A stretch of 49,672 bases of DNA from Candidatus Rhodoferax randersensis (GCA_016718155.1 JADKEH010000016.1:1-49672); one strand, 5' to 3'. Counted from the stretch's first letter, positions 34,125 to 43,308 are shown. Translations and numbers: made by a program. The notes: generated by a model not told the origin, from the sequence alone.

Positions 34125-34982
34125 ATGAACTTCAACCTGGCACTTCTGCTCCTCATCACCATGGTGTGGGGCACCACCTTCCCGCTGCTGAAATCGGCCG
34201 CCACCACCCTGAGTGGCCTGGAGATCTCGGCCATTCGCTTTGCCGTCGCAGCGGTCTGCATGGCACCCTTCATCTGGAAGGTCCCCCGTCGCACCTGGAT
34301 TGACGGCGCGCTGCTGGGTGCCCTGGCGCTGGTGTCCTATGTGGCACAGGCCTACGGCTTGCAGTTCATCTCGTCCAACCGCAGCGCCTTCCTGACCAGC
34401 CTGGCAGTGTTGATCGTGCCCGTGCTGGGTTTGCTCTGGGGCGGCCGGCTCTCGGCCATCATGATCGGCGCCGCGTTGATGGCGTGTGCTGGCATTGGTT
34501 TGATGTCCTGGGAGGGCGGCGCGCACCTGCTGGGCGACAGCGCCACCCTGTTGTGTGCCTTGGCGTATGCGCTGTATGTGATTGTGCTGTCGCAGCGCTC
34601 GGGCGGCCACGATTCGCGCCAGCTCACGGCCACGCAAATCGCCTTCATGGCGGTGTTCTCGGCCGGGTGGATTGGCCTCGCGGGGCTTGGCAACGACTCA
34701 CTAACGACATTGGGGACACGGCTGGCGCCGCACTGGGTGTCCCTGCTGTACCTGGGCGTCATTGCGACGGCGGGCATGTTGCTGCTGCAGGCCATTGCCC
34801 AACGCAAGGTATCGGCTGACAAGGCGGCCGTGGTCTATGCCATGGAGCCGGTGTTCGCCGCGCTGTTCGGCTGGCTTTGGCTGAACGAGGTGCTCAGTGC
34901 CCGCGCGGCCGTGGGCGGCGCCATGGTGGTGGTGGCGGTGATCCTCAGCGAGATCAAGCCGCGCACCCCCCATCGCGCCTAG
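34125..34982 (+). CDS. EamA/DMT-family transporter
   Basis: A 285-residue integral membrane protein with about ten helices in two EamA repeats. The first is ITMVWGTTFPLLKSAATTLSGLEISAIRF, typical of drug/metabolite exporters. The second ends VVYAMEPVFAALFGWLWLNEVLSARAAVGGAMVV. Such proteins export amino acids or metabolites, but the substrate cannot be read from sequence. ATG 34125 is chosen because it puts the first helix at the N-terminus. The open frame extends upstream to 33981 but overlaps the CHRD gene. Confidence 0.9.
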   Translation: MNFNLALLLLITMVWGTTFPLLKSAATTLSGLEISAIRFAVAAVCMAPFIWKVPRRTWIDGALLGALALVSYVAQAYGLQFISSNRSAFLTSLAVLIVPVLGLLWGGRLSAIMIGAALMACAGIGLMSWEGGAHLLGDSATLLCALAYALYVIVLSQRSGGHDSRQLTATQIAFMAVFSAGWIGLAGLGNDSLTTLGTRLAPHWVSLLYLGVIATAGMLLLQAIAQRKVSADKAAVVYAMEPVFAALFGWLWLNEVLSARAAVGGAMVVVAVILSEIKPRTPHRA

Positions 34983-35110
34983 GCGGTTTTGCGCTACGAT
35001 CACTCCACCATGAACGCCAAGCGACGCCACGGGTGCCGACGCGATCGATACGGTGGACTGTGAACCGCCATCACGGGGGCACTAAAGTCCGTGTAGCAAG
35101 GAGGACCTTC

Positions 35111-35353
35111 ATGACCCGACAGTGCGCCGCCTGCGGCCAAGTGGTCGCGCGCCGGGACTGCCACAAGAACCGCTACGCCGAGTACATCTGCCACGCGTGC
35201 CAGGCAACCGGAATCCGGTTCACACCGCCAGGACGTCGCCAGTACTTTCTAAAGCGCTTGCGCGCACCGGTGTTGGTCGGCCTGGGTGTGGTCAGCGTCG
35301 TATTGCTGGTGCTGTGGCCTTACCTGATGAAATCCGGCATCTTTGGTTTCTGA
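35111..35353 (+). CDS. Small zinc-ribbon membrane protein
   Basis: The 80-residue protein has two CxxC pairs (RQCAACGQVV, ICHACQATG) that would form a zinc ribbon, then a basic stretch and one transmembrane helix near the C-terminus (VLVGLGVVSVVLLVLWPYLM). The Shine-Dalgarno AGGAGG is strong, which supports it as real. I know no named family. Its 3' end overlaps the convergent dioxygenase gene by 34 bp. Confidence 0.75.
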   Translation: MTRQCAACGQVVARRDCHKNRYAEYICHACQATGIRFTPPGRRQYFLKRLRAPVLVGLGVVSVVLLVLWPYLMKSGIFGF

Positions 35354-36153
35354 AGGTTGGTCACCGCACCCCAGGCATAGGACTCCATCGACACAACGCC
35401 GTAGGTGACGCCACCATCGACGACCTGCACCGCTTCGCCGCCACTGCTGGCGCCCACCGCGACCAGCAGGGGCAGGAAATGTTCCTCGGTCGGATGCGCC
35501 CGTTGCGCATGTGGCGCCAGCTTGCGGTAGTTGACCAGGCGCTCGGTGTCATGGGCCGTCACGACCTGGCGAACCCAGTGGGTGAATTCCACGGCATAGT
35601 CCGCCGCGACCGCGCCGGACTGGCCAAGCTCATAGAGGTTGTGCGTCATGCTGCCGGAGGCCAGGATCATCACGCCCTGCGCGCGAAGGCTCGCCAGCGC
35701 CCGGCCCAACTGCAGCGCTCCGGCCGCATCCAGGTCCACCGGCATCGATACCTGGAAGACCGGCAGATCCGCGTTGGGCAGCAAATGAAGCAGTGGCACC
35801 CAGGCTCCATGGTCCAGGCCACGGCGCGCATCCAAGCCAACACTCCATCCGGCCTGCGCGAGCAGGCGAGCCGCCTCGGCGGCGAGCTGCGGGTGCCCGG
35901 CAGCCGGGTAGCGCAGCGTGTACAAGACCGAGGGAAAACCGCCGAAGTCGTGCACGGTCTCGGGCTGCGTGCCCGTCATCACCTGCACGCCGCGGGTCTG
36001 CCAATGTGGGGACACCACCAGCACTGCTCGGACACCGTCGAGTTGCTGGCCCAGGGCGCGCAAGCGCGGACCCAGTGTGCCCGGCTCCAGCGCAAAAGTC
36101 GGCGCGCCGTGGGAAACGAACAGGACCGGTGCAAGCTTGATGGGAGCGTTCAT
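35320..36153 (-). CDS. LigB-type extradiol dioxygenase (YgiD/DODA-like)
   Basis: The protein of 277 residues belongs to the class III extradiol dioxygenases related to plant 4,5-DOPA dioxygenase and E. coli YgiD. Metal ligand regions are FVSHGAPTFALEPG (His), VVSPHWQT (His), LDHGAWVPLLHL (His) and ILASGSMTHNL. The true substrate in bacteria is generally unknown. An aromatic catechol ring cleavage is expected. Start ATG 36153 matches the family (MNAPIKLAPVLFVSHG). Confidence 0.9.
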   Translation of the reverse strand: MNAPIKLAPVLFVSHGAPTFALEPGTLGPRLRALGQQLDGVRAVLVVSPHWQTRGVQVMTGTQPETVHDFGGFPSVLYTLRYPAAGHPQLAAEAARLLAQAGWSVGLDARRGLDHGAWVPLLHLLPNADLPVFQVSMPVDLDAAGALQLGRALASLRAQGVMILASGSMTHNLYELGQSGAVAADYAVEFTHWVRQVVTAHDTERLVNYRKLAPHAQRAHPTEEHFLPLLVAVGASSGGEAVQVVDGGVTYGVVSMESYAWGAVTNLQKPKMPDFIR

Positions 36154-36437
36154 GATGGTTCCGGGAAGTTGAAAACAGCGACCACGTCATGCCGCAAAGC
36201 AGTTGGGCCGACGATGCATCAACTGTAAGAGCGATCCCACTGACGATGGGGTGCCCAAAACTGAACGCAGTGTTTCAATATTCAGAACGCCAAGGGGTTG
36301 CGGCAGGTCAACTGTCTAGTTGAATATTCCCTTGACAACATGGCGGGCGCGGCGCGACAGTCAAACGCTGCAGAAAACCCAATCGGGCAATCATTGAGCA
36401 GACGAGTTTGGTCATTTCAATTCCAGGGAGGTTAGAC
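36154..36437. promoter_or_regulatory. Divergent intergenic region
   Basis: It separates the dioxygenase gene from the lipoprotein gene. It contains GAATATTC-like AT islands (36278-36286 and 36321-36329) within GC-rich DNA and TTGACA at 36332-36337, without a convincing -10 at 17 bp. No gene is seen. Confidence 0.3.
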
Positions 36438-38234
36438 ATGCATCGAATCATTGCTTTCACTATAGGCTTCAGCGCGCTTCTGATCGCGGGGTGCGGCGGC
36501 GGCACCAACCCTGAGGCGAGCACCACGGCAGCCAATCCGCCCGCTGTTGGCGTCGTGGCCTGGCCTCCCGTTTCGATGGCCGCGCCAACGCCGCCGCCCG
36601 AGTTCGTGGCAGCCAAGAGGAAGGCAATGGGTAGCCCACTGCAAGCGCTGCCGAGTTCGACCAACGACCAGTTTTTTGACTGGGTTGAGCAACTATTGCC
36701 GACATTCTTTCCAACTCACCAGACCACCCTCACCGCCGGGCCCTGGGCTTACCGGGTGTACCCCACCAGCGGTGCAGCGGTTGGCGTCAACGACGGCAAG
36801 GTTTACGTCATCGGCGGCGCCTTTGGCAGTGCGCTGCTGGAAGTCGGCGCAATGGCCCAATTCGACAGCTCGCCGCTTACCCAGGCCACCGGTTTCCTGT
36901 CCAGCTACGATGCGAGCTGGGCGACCACTGTACCCAGCAGCGGCGCCGCCTTCAACGCCTTTACTGACGGTTGTTCGTTGGACAGTGGTTACACCAAACC
37001 CGTGTCGATTGCGAGTTTCGACGAAGACCCCGCCAAGTCGCTCGAAGCCAACAAGTACCGGGTTGGTGCCACCCGAACCGCCGTGCAGGTGTTGGCCGAC
37101 CGTACCAGCAACAACGGCGACGGCTCGACCCGCCGCGAGCTGGACATTCAGTACCAGATCAAGTTCGCTGACGGAACCACCGACACCGATGCCAAGCAAA
37201 CCCTGATATGGGGCAGCTCATTTGGCTCCACGCTGGCAAGTGGCACCGTCTGCGCAACACCGACCGCCAGCCAGGGCTGGCGCTTTTTTGGTAACCGCGA
37301 GGTGGCGGATGCCTCCGTTCGCGCCGTCAATCAACGCAATGAACGCTACAGCCTTGCCACGGGGGCGCCGTTGACCAGCGCGGTGGACTACTCCAAGTAC
37401 GTCCAGCTTCGCGTTTCGGACCCCAGCAATTTTGTGAAATACGTTGTGGTGACAGGCCCCGGCTTGCCGAGCTCGGGCTTGAAGATGGTGTCGGTTCGTC
37501 TACTACGCGACGACCCCCTGTTTGCCGGCATACGTGGCAACTATGTGGATTGGAAAGACACCGACCCGTTCCGCTTCTGCCGGGCCGATGCCAGCGGCAC
37601 CAACCTGGCCGCCAACGCAGCGGACTGCGTGGCCCACGGCGGCAGTGGCAACACCTACGGGGCGTACAACAAGACCCCTGCAGCAGTGGACAGTGCCTTT
37701 GACACGCTGGGGTTTGTCGCCGGTGGCAGCTACAGCATCGCGGTCTACAACGACGACGGTTGGAAAACGATCAACGGCCAAGCCAGCCGTACGCCTATCG
37801 CGACCCATACCAAAACGCTGAGTGCGCTGCCCTACAGCACGGTTGCGCTCGGCGGCACTGGCGTGACGACCGATCTGTTCCCACGAGTCAGCACGTCACT
37901 GACACCGGTTCAAATTGCGTCGGTGATCCGCAGCAAGGCGTCATCCACTCAGGCGTTGACCTGGACTGCGCTGGGCGCCATGCCTGACGCCACCAAATTC
38001 GGCTGGGGTGACTTGTACACCTATATCTCGGGCCGCTCAACCGCCACCACCAGCACCTGGCCGCAAAGTCGTGCCAGCCTGGTGGTCTATCCATCAGCGG
38101 GCGCAATGGGCGCGCCGAGCTACACGATTCCGGCCGCGCAAAATGCGCTGGTCACACCGACCTACAGCGAGTTCGGTCTGGAACTGGTCAACCGAAATGG
38201 CGGCAGAATCCAGAGCTTGATGACTTACGAGTAA
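36438..38234 (+). CDS. Large lipoprotein of unknown function
   Basis: ATG 36438, after GGGAGGTT, opens a lipoprotein signal (MHRIIAFTIGFSALLIAGCGGG, lipobox LIAGC). The mature part is about 580 residues, rich in Thr, Ser, Ala and Asp. It includes an early segment LPTFFPTHQTT and TAGPWAYRVYPTSGAAVGVNDGKVYVIGG, which resembles the short conserved module often found at the start of surface lipoproteins of Burkholderiales. It has no recognisable enzyme motif. The upstream in-frame ATG 36408 would hide the signal peptide. It is probably a surface or periplasmic binding protein. Its function is not inferable. Confidence 0.8.
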   Translation: MHRIIAFTIGFSALLIAGCGGGTNPEASTTAANPPAVGVVAWPPVSMAAPTPPPEFVAAKRKAMGSPLQALPSSTNDQFFDWVEQLLPTFFPTHQTTLTAGPWAYRVYPTSGAAVGVNDGKVYVIGGAFGSALLEVGAMAQFDSSPLTQATGFLSSYDASWATTVPSSGAAFNAFTDGCSLDSGYTKPVSIASFDEDPAKSLEANKYRVGATRTAVQVLADRTSNNGDGSTRRELDIQYQIKFADGTTDTDAKQTLIWGSSFGSTLASGTVCATPTASQGWRFFGNREVADASVRAVNQRNERYSLATGAPLTSAVDYSKYVQLRVSDPSNFVKYVVVTGPGLPSSGLKMVSVRLLRDDPLFAGIRGNYVDWKDTDPFRFCRADASGTNLAANAADCVAHGGSGNTYGAYNKTPAAVDSAFDTLGFVAGGSYSIAVYNDDGWKTINGQASRTPIATHTKTLSALPYSTVALGGTGVTTDLFPRVSTSLTPVQIASVIRSKASSTQALTWTALGAMPDATKFGWGDLYTYISGRSTATTSTWPQSRASLVVYPSAGAMGAPSYTIPAAQNALVTPTYSEFGLELVNRNGGRIQSLMTYE

Positions 38235-38249
38235 CACTGCAGCAATCCA

Positions 38250-38296
38250 ATACCGAAGGCCTTTGCGGTGGGGCCTTGCCCCGCCCAAAGGCTGTC
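38250..38296. terminator. Hairpin after the lipoprotein gene
   Basis: GCCTTTG and CAAAGGC arms with inner GGGG/CCCC pairing form a stable hairpin between the convergent lipoprotein and hydroxylase genes. There is no T run, so a terminator role is only likely from position. Confidence 0.45.
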
Positions 38297-38394
38297 GACG
38301 TGATGTGTCGGAATGGGCTCAATGCGTGCAATCCAGACCCTGTGCCACTTACCGACACAAGCCATGCGGTCATGCAAGATTGCTGCAGACCGCC

Positions 38395-40671
38395 TCAAGT
38401 CAGCTTGAACGGCAGCGCCCTTGGCGTCTTGCCGGTCAGCCTGGCAATCGCGTTGGCGAAGGCTGGCGCCAGCGGCGGCAGGCCTGGCTCGCCGATGCCG
38501 GTGGGCGGTTCGGCACTGGGCACGATGTGCACGGCGATGCTCGGCATGTCGGTGATGCGCGCCACGGTGTAGTCGCCAAAATTGCTCTGCTCCACGACGC
38601 CGTCCTTGAAGGTGATGGCCGCCCCCGGCAAACAGGTGCCCAGGCCCATCAGGGCCGCGCCCTGCACTTGCGCCTCGATGGTCTTTGGGTTGACAGCCAG
38701 GTTGCAGTGCACGCCGGCCGTCACCGCGTGCAGCTTGGGCACACCCTTGGTCACGGAGGCCTCGGCCACATAGGCCACCACGCTATCAAATGACTCGTGA
38801 ACCGCCACGCCCCAGGCCTGGCCCTTGGGCAACGTCCGTTTGCCATAGCCGGACTGGTCCACGGCCAGTTGCAGTGCCGCCTTGTGGCGGGGGTGTTTGT
38901 CACCCATCAGTTGCAACCGGTAGGCCACCGGGTCTTGTTTGGTGGAGCGGGCGATTTCGTCGATCAAGGTCTCCATCACAAAGGCCGTATGGGTCGAACC
39001 CACGCTGCGCCACCACAACACCGGCACGTTCACCTTAGGGTGGTGCACCGACAGGCGCATGGGCACGTCATAGGGCTCACGCATGCCCTCCAGCGCAGTG
39101 TTGTCGATGCCGTCCTTGATCATGAACGACTCGAACGGGGTGCCAGCCGCGATCGATTGCCCCACGATGACGTGGTCCCAGGCCAGCACTTTGCCGCTGG
39201 CATCGAAGCCAATCTCGGCGCGGTGCACGTGCATCGGGCGGTAGTAGCCGCCCTTGATGTCATCTTCGCGGCTCCACAGCGTGCGCACCGGCACGTCCAG
39301 CCCGGCGGCGCGCGCTAATTTTGCAACGGTGCAGGCTTCCACCACATAGTCAGCCGTGGGAACGGCGCGCCGGCCAAAACCGCCACCGGCCATCTGCACG
39401 TTGACCTTTACATTCTGCGGTGGCAGGCCCAGCACCTTGGCGGCCGCCATGCCATCGAAACCAGGCATTTGCGTGCCCAGCCACAGAATAGCTTTGGCAT
39501 CCAAGCCCTGGCCGGTGACCTGCACGGTGCAGTTCAGTGGCTCCATCGGCGCATGCGCCAGATAGGGGAACACGTACTCGGCGCTGATCCTTTTTGGCGC
39601 CTTGGCCAATGGCCCCATGTCGGCTTTGAAGCGCACCAGCCCAGTGGTCTTGGCCATCTCGCTGTAACGTGCCAACAGTTCCGCGCTGTCGGGTTTGTCC
39701 ACGGCCGAGGTATCCCACTCCAGCTTGAGCGCTGCGCGCCCTTGGCTTGCGGCCCAGTAGCCCTGCGCCACCACCGCCACGCCTTCGCCGCCCCGGTCTA
39801 CCGGCATGCGAAACACCGCCCTGACCCCCTTGACCCGTTTGGCCGCCCCGTCACTCACGGACTTGAGTTTGGCGCCAAACACCGGCGGGTGCACCACCAC
39901 GGCCGTCAGCATGCCCGGCAACTGCAGGTCAATACCGAAATTCTGCGTGCCGTTCGATTTGGCCTGCGCGTCGAGCCGCCCGGTCGCCTTGCCGATCAGC
40001 GTAAATGCCTTGGGGTCCTTCAGCGCCACCTTTTGTGGCACCGGCATCTTCATGGCCGCTTCGGCCAATTCACCATAGCTGATGGACTTGCCATCCGAGC
40101 GAAACACCTTGCCGGCCTCGGTGCGCAGGCTGTTGGCGTCGCCGCCCCACTGCTGGGCGGCTGCCGCCAGCAGCATGGCGCGGGCGCGCGCGCCCAGCTC
40201 GCGGTACTGCAGGTACGAGCGCTTGATGGAACCCGAACCGCCGGTGAGGTGCATGCCGAACATCGGGTCCACGTAGGCTGCGTCGGCGTCGCCATGGACA
40301 GCGCGCACCTGGCTCCAATCGGCGTCCAGTTCCTCCGCCAAGATCATCGGCAAGGCGGTCAACACGCCCTGGCCGAATTCGAGCCGGTTGACGGTCACGG
40401 TCACCGTGCCGTCGGTGGCGATGCGCACAAAGGCGCTGGGCTGCTGGAAGGGTTTCAGCGCCTCGGGCGCGGCGGGGGCCTGGGCCCCAGCCATCAGCGG
40501 AAACACCCCCAGCGCAAAGCCGGAGGCGACGCCGACCTTCAGAAAGCCGCGCCGTGGCAGACCCCTATCTGCTATTGATTTAGAAGCACACTGATCCCTT
40601 TCCATAAGGGCGAGAAGCCCCTTTGGCACTTGGTCCATCAGCGCGGCGAGTGTTGGGTCGAAATTCATCAT
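38395..40671 (-). CDS. Molybdenum hydroxylase large subunit (IorB-like)
   Basis: The protein belongs to the xanthine oxidase family, in the branch of isoquinoline 1-oxidoreductase beta subunits, and would bind molybdopterin cytosine dinucleotide. The start MMNFDPTLAAL leads to a Tat signal (RRGFLKVGVASGFALGVFPLMA), so it is exported folded. Motifs include VNRLEFGQGVLTALPMILAEEL, GGSGSIKRSY, MAGGGFGRRAVPTADYV and the C-terminal GEPGLPPLAPAFANAI, whose Glu acts as base. The ATG at 40671 fits GAGG upstream. The longer open frame is not family-like. The 2Fe-2S partner is 19 bp upstream. The physiological substrate (N-heterocycle or aldehyde) is unknown. Confidence 0.9.
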   Translation of the reverse strand: MMNFDPTLAALMDQVPKGLLALMERDQCASKSIADRGLPRRGFLKVGVASGFALGVFPLMAGAQAPAAPEALKPFQQPSAFVRIATDGTVTVTVNRLEFGQGVLTALPMILAEELDADWSQVRAVHGDADAAYVDPMFGMHLTGGSGSIKRSYLQYRELGARARAMLLAAAAQQWGGDANSLRTEAGKVFRSDGKSISYGELAEAAMKMPVPQKVALKDPKAFTLIGKATGRLDAQAKSNGTQNFGIDLQLPGMLTAVVVHPPVFGAKLKSVSDGAAKRVKGVRAVFRMPVDRGGEGVAVVAQGYWAASQGRAALKLEWDTSAVDKPDSAELLARYSEMAKTTGLVRFKADMGPLAKAPKRISAEYVFPYLAHAPMEPLNCTVQVTGQGLDAKAILWLGTQMPGFDGMAAAKVLGLPPQNVKVNVQMAGGGFGRRAVPTADYVVEACTVAKLARAAGLDVPVRTLWSREDDIKGGYYRPMHVHRAEIGFDASGKVLAWDHVIVGQSIAAGTPFESFMIKDGIDNTALEGMREPYDVPMRLSVHHPKVNVPVLWWRSVGSTHTAFVMETLIDEIARSTKQDPVAYRLQLMGDKHPRHKAALQLAVDQSGYGKRTLPKGQAWGVAVHESFDSVVAYVAEASVTKGVPKLHAVTAGVHCNLAVNPKTIEAQVQGAALMGLGTCLPGAAITFKDGVVEQSNFGDYTVARITDMPSIAVHIVPSAEPPTGIGEPGLPPLAPAFANAIARLTGKTPRALPFKLT
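40570..40588. repeat. GCTA-like imperfect palindrome in iorB leader
   Basis: TGCT and AGCA ends around TATTGATTTAG-like text sit in the codons for CASKSIAD, just before the Tat motif. It is a weak member of the palindrome family. Confidence 0.25.
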
Positions 40672-40690
40672 GTGATCCTCGCAAAGCGAT

Positions 40691-41149
40691 TCAGGCCAGG
40701 GTGGACGCGGCGGCCTTGATGGCACTGCGCACGCGCGCATAGGTGCCGCAGCGGCAGATGTTGCCGGCCATGGCAGCGTCGATGTCGGCATCACTGGGCT
40801 TCTTGTTGCCCCTCAGCAAAGCGGTGGCACTCATGATCTGGCCACTCTGGCAGTAACCACACTGCGCCACGTCCTGCGCCACCCAGGCCTGCTGGACCGC
40901 CAGGCCCACCTTGTCCTCGGCTACCGCCTCGATCGTGGTGATCTTCTTACCCGCCGCGCTGGAAATTGGTGTACTGCAAGAACGTATCGCCACACCATCC
41001 AAATGCACGGTGCAGGCGCCGCACAGGCCCGCGCCGCAACCAAACTTGGTGCCATTCAGGCCCAGCGTGTCACGCAAGGCCCACAGCAGCGGGGTGCTGG
41101 GATCGGCATCGACCTGTATGTCTTTGCCATTGATGTTCAGGGTTGCCAT
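40691..41149 (-). CDS. Molybdenum hydroxylase 2Fe-2S subunit (IorA-like)
   Basis: The 152-residue subunit carries two 2Fe-2S clusters that pass electrons from the molybdenum site. The plant-ferredoxin-type cluster is in FGCGAGLCGACTVHLDG with the fourth Cys in RSCSTPIS. The second, C-terminal cluster is in QCGYCQSGQIMSATALL and ICRCGTYARVRSAI. The length and order are as in IorA, CoxS and XdhC-type small subunits. It is the first gene of a two-gene operon with the large subunit. No FAD subunit is present, as expected for the Ior type, which uses cytochrome acceptors. Confidence 0.94.
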   Translation of the reverse strand: MATLNINGKDIQVDADPSTPLLWALRDTLGLNGTKFGCGAGLCGACTVHLDGVAIRSCSTPISSAAGKKITTIEAVAEDKVGLAVQQAWVAQDVAQCGYCQSGQIMSATALLRGNKKPSDADIDAAMAGNICRCGTYARVRSAIKAAASTLA

Positions 41150-41344
41150 GGGAAAGTCCTCCTTCTATTGGCGTTGTTGCGGTAGTCGACCCAACTTGGT
41201 CATCGATTCCGAGACGTAGCCCAATCTGCTCTCGAAGTTGAGCGAGCATTATGGGCAGGATGCGGTTTGTCTGCTGGGCGACACGGGGAAAGCTCTAGCC
41301 GGTTGGCGGGATCAGGCCGACGTGGTACTGCGCGCTGCGGCTGT

Positions 41345-41541
41345 CCCCCGGCCTGCGGCCTCCTCCTTGATGCCTCCGCACGCAGCACCCCATCGCCCCG
41401 ATCTTGCGGGCGAGGTGGGATCCCGATCGAGGCGGCCCAAACCGTTTGCCGTCGAGAGCGCTGGGCTGGATGGCGCAGCGAAATCAAGGAGGAGGCCGCA
41501 GGCCGGGGGACATTCGCGGAGCCATCCGGCCCAGCGCTCTC
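41345..41541. repeat. Two interleaved inverted repeats
   Basis: Repeat 1: 41345-41371 and 41483-41509 are perfect 27-bp complements. Repeat 2: 41454-41474 and 41521-41541 are 21-bp complements with one mismatch. The arms alternate (1L, 2L, 1R, 2R). The whole gap 41150-41636 has no credible gene. Confidence 0.85.
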
Positions 41542-41636
41542 GGCTCGCCCATGCCAGGACTTTGGTTTTGATTTGTGTCGCCTGACCCTACTTCGGGGAG
41601 GGGGTGATGCACGCGGTGTCATCAACAACTGAAGTC

Positions 41637-43157
41637 TCAATCAATCTCAAACCGCACACCCTGCGCCAGCGGCAGCGCGCGTGAGTAATTGATGGTGTTG
41701 GTGGCGCGGCGCATGTAGGCTTTCCAGGCATCCGAGCCGGATTCGCGGCCGCCGCCGGTTTCCTTCTCGCCGCCAAAGGCGCCGCCGATCTCGGCGCCGG
41801 AGGTGCCGATGTTGACGTTGGCAATGCCGCAATCCGAGCCGGCCGCCGACATGAACTGCTCGGCCTCGCGCACGTCGGTGGTGAAGATGGAGGACGACAA
41901 ACCCTGCGGCACGTCGTTGTTGAGCGCAATCGCTTCAGACAGCTCGCGGTACTGCAACACGTAGAGAATGGGCACAAAGGTCTCGTGCCGCACCACCGCG
42001 GTTTGCGCCGGCATCTGCACCAGCGCCGGGCGCACGTAAAAGGCATCGGGGTAATGCGCTTGCAGCGCCCGTTCACCACCGGCCACCACACCGCCTTGCG
42101 CCTTGGCTTGCTCCAATGCGGACTGCATGGCGTCGAACGCCGCGCTGTCTATCAGCGGCCCCACCAGCGTGCCGTCTTCCAGCGGTGAGCCAATCGTGAA
42201 GCTGGCAAAGGCGCGGGTCAGGCGCGCCACCAGATCGGCGTGGATGGAGGTGTGCACGATCAGCCGGCGCGCGGTGGTGCAGCGCTGCCCGGCCGTGCCA
42301 GCAGCGGCAAAGGCCACAGCGCGCACCGCCATGTCCAGATCGGCCGAGGGCGCCACGATGATGGCGTTGTTGCCACCCAGCTCCAGCAGGCTGCGGCCAA
42401 ACCGCGCCGCCACGCGCGGGCCCACCGCCTGGCCCATGCGGGTGCTGCCGGTGGCCGACAGCAGCGCCACCTGCGGGTGGTCCACCAGGGCCTGACCGAC
42501 ATCGGCGCGGCCCATCAGCAACTGCGACAGGTGCGCCGTGTGCTCGGCGCCAAAGCGCTGGCAGGCGCGCTCAAACACCGCCTGCACACCCAGCGCGCAC
42601 AGCGGCGTTTTCTCGGACGGCTTCCACACCACCGTGTCGCCACACACCAGCGCCAGCGCGGCGTTCCAGGCCCACACCGCCACCGGGAAGTTGAAGGCGG
42701 TGATGACCCCCACCACACCCAGCGGGTGCCAGGTTTCCATCATGCGGTGGCCCGGGCGCTCCGACGCAATCGTCAGGCCGTACAACTGGCGCGACAGGCC
42801 CACGGCAAAGTCGCAGATGTCGATCATCTCCTGCACTTCGCCCAAGCCCTCGGACAAGACCTTGCCCGCCTCCAGCGACACCAGTGTGCCCAAGGCCTGC
42901 TTTTGCTGGCGCAACTCCTCGCCCAGCAGGCGCACCAGCTCGCCGCGTTGCGGCGCGGGCAGTAGCCGCCAGGCCTGCTGCGCGGCGTGCGCGCGGCCAA
43001 TCACGGCGGCGACTTCGCTCAAGGGCGTCTCGTACACCTGGCCCATTGCAGCGCCGTCGATCGGCGAGCGCGAGGGCAGCGAGCCACCCACGTAAGCCCG
43101 AAAGGGCACACCCAGCTTGTTGAGAACATCTTGGACTTGTTGATGGGGGACTTGCAT
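41637..43157 (-). CDS. Aldehyde dehydrogenase, ALDH7-like (semialdehyde type)
   Basis: The 506-residue NAD-dependent enzyme has Glu259 in LLELGGNNAII as general base and Cys293 in GQRCTTARR as nucleophile. It also has the cofactor loop VITAFNFPVAVWAWN and the C-terminal EIGGAFGGEKETGGGRESGSDAWKAYMRR. The last motif and the GNN-AII text are characteristic of the ALDH7/AmaB branch (L-2-aminoadipate semialdehyde dehydrogenase). That suggests lysine or pipecolate breakdown, but no partner genes for that pathway are in the window. ATG 43157 gives a family-length start (MQVPHQQVQDVLNKLGV). The frame continues upstream without similarity. Confidence 0.9.
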   Translation of the reverse strand: MQVPHQQVQDVLNKLGVPFRAYVGGSLPSRSPIDGAAMGQVYETPLSEVAAVIGRAHAAQQAWRLLPAPQRGELVRLLGEELRQQKQALGTLVSLEAGKVLSEGLGEVQEMIDICDFAVGLSRQLYGLTIASERPGHRMMETWHPLGVVGVITAFNFPVAVWAWNAALALVCGDTVVWKPSEKTPLCALGVQAVFERACQRFGAEHTAHLSQLLMGRADVGQALVDHPQVALLSATGSTRMGQAVGPRVAARFGRSLLELGGNNAIIVAPSADLDMAVRAVAFAAAGTAGQRCTTARRLIVHTSIHADLVARLTRAFASFTIGSPLEDGTLVGPLIDSAAFDAMQSALEQAKAQGGVVAGGERALQAHYPDAFYVRPALVQMPAQTAVVRHETFVPILYVLQYRELSEAIALNNDVPQGLSSSIFTTDVREAEQFMSAAGSDCGIANVNIGTSGAEIGGAFGGEKETGGGRESGSDAWKAYMRRATNTINYSRALPLAQGVRFEID

Positions 43158-43308
43158 AAGAGGTCTCCGCTGTCGAAGCGGTCGATCAGGAAAAGCGGCA
43201 ACTCTAACCGTTTCTGGCAGACCCAGCCACGCGACCTCCCGCTTATGATGCTCCTGCTCTGCCTCGCATCCCGCCTCACGCCGCCCGACCTCTGGAAGAC
43301 TCCCTCCC

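Noticed and set aside
41200..41640. Frames on both strands in the hydroxylase upstream gap
   Set aside because: They run through the inverted repeats, which encode repeated, non-protein-like text. No start signal.
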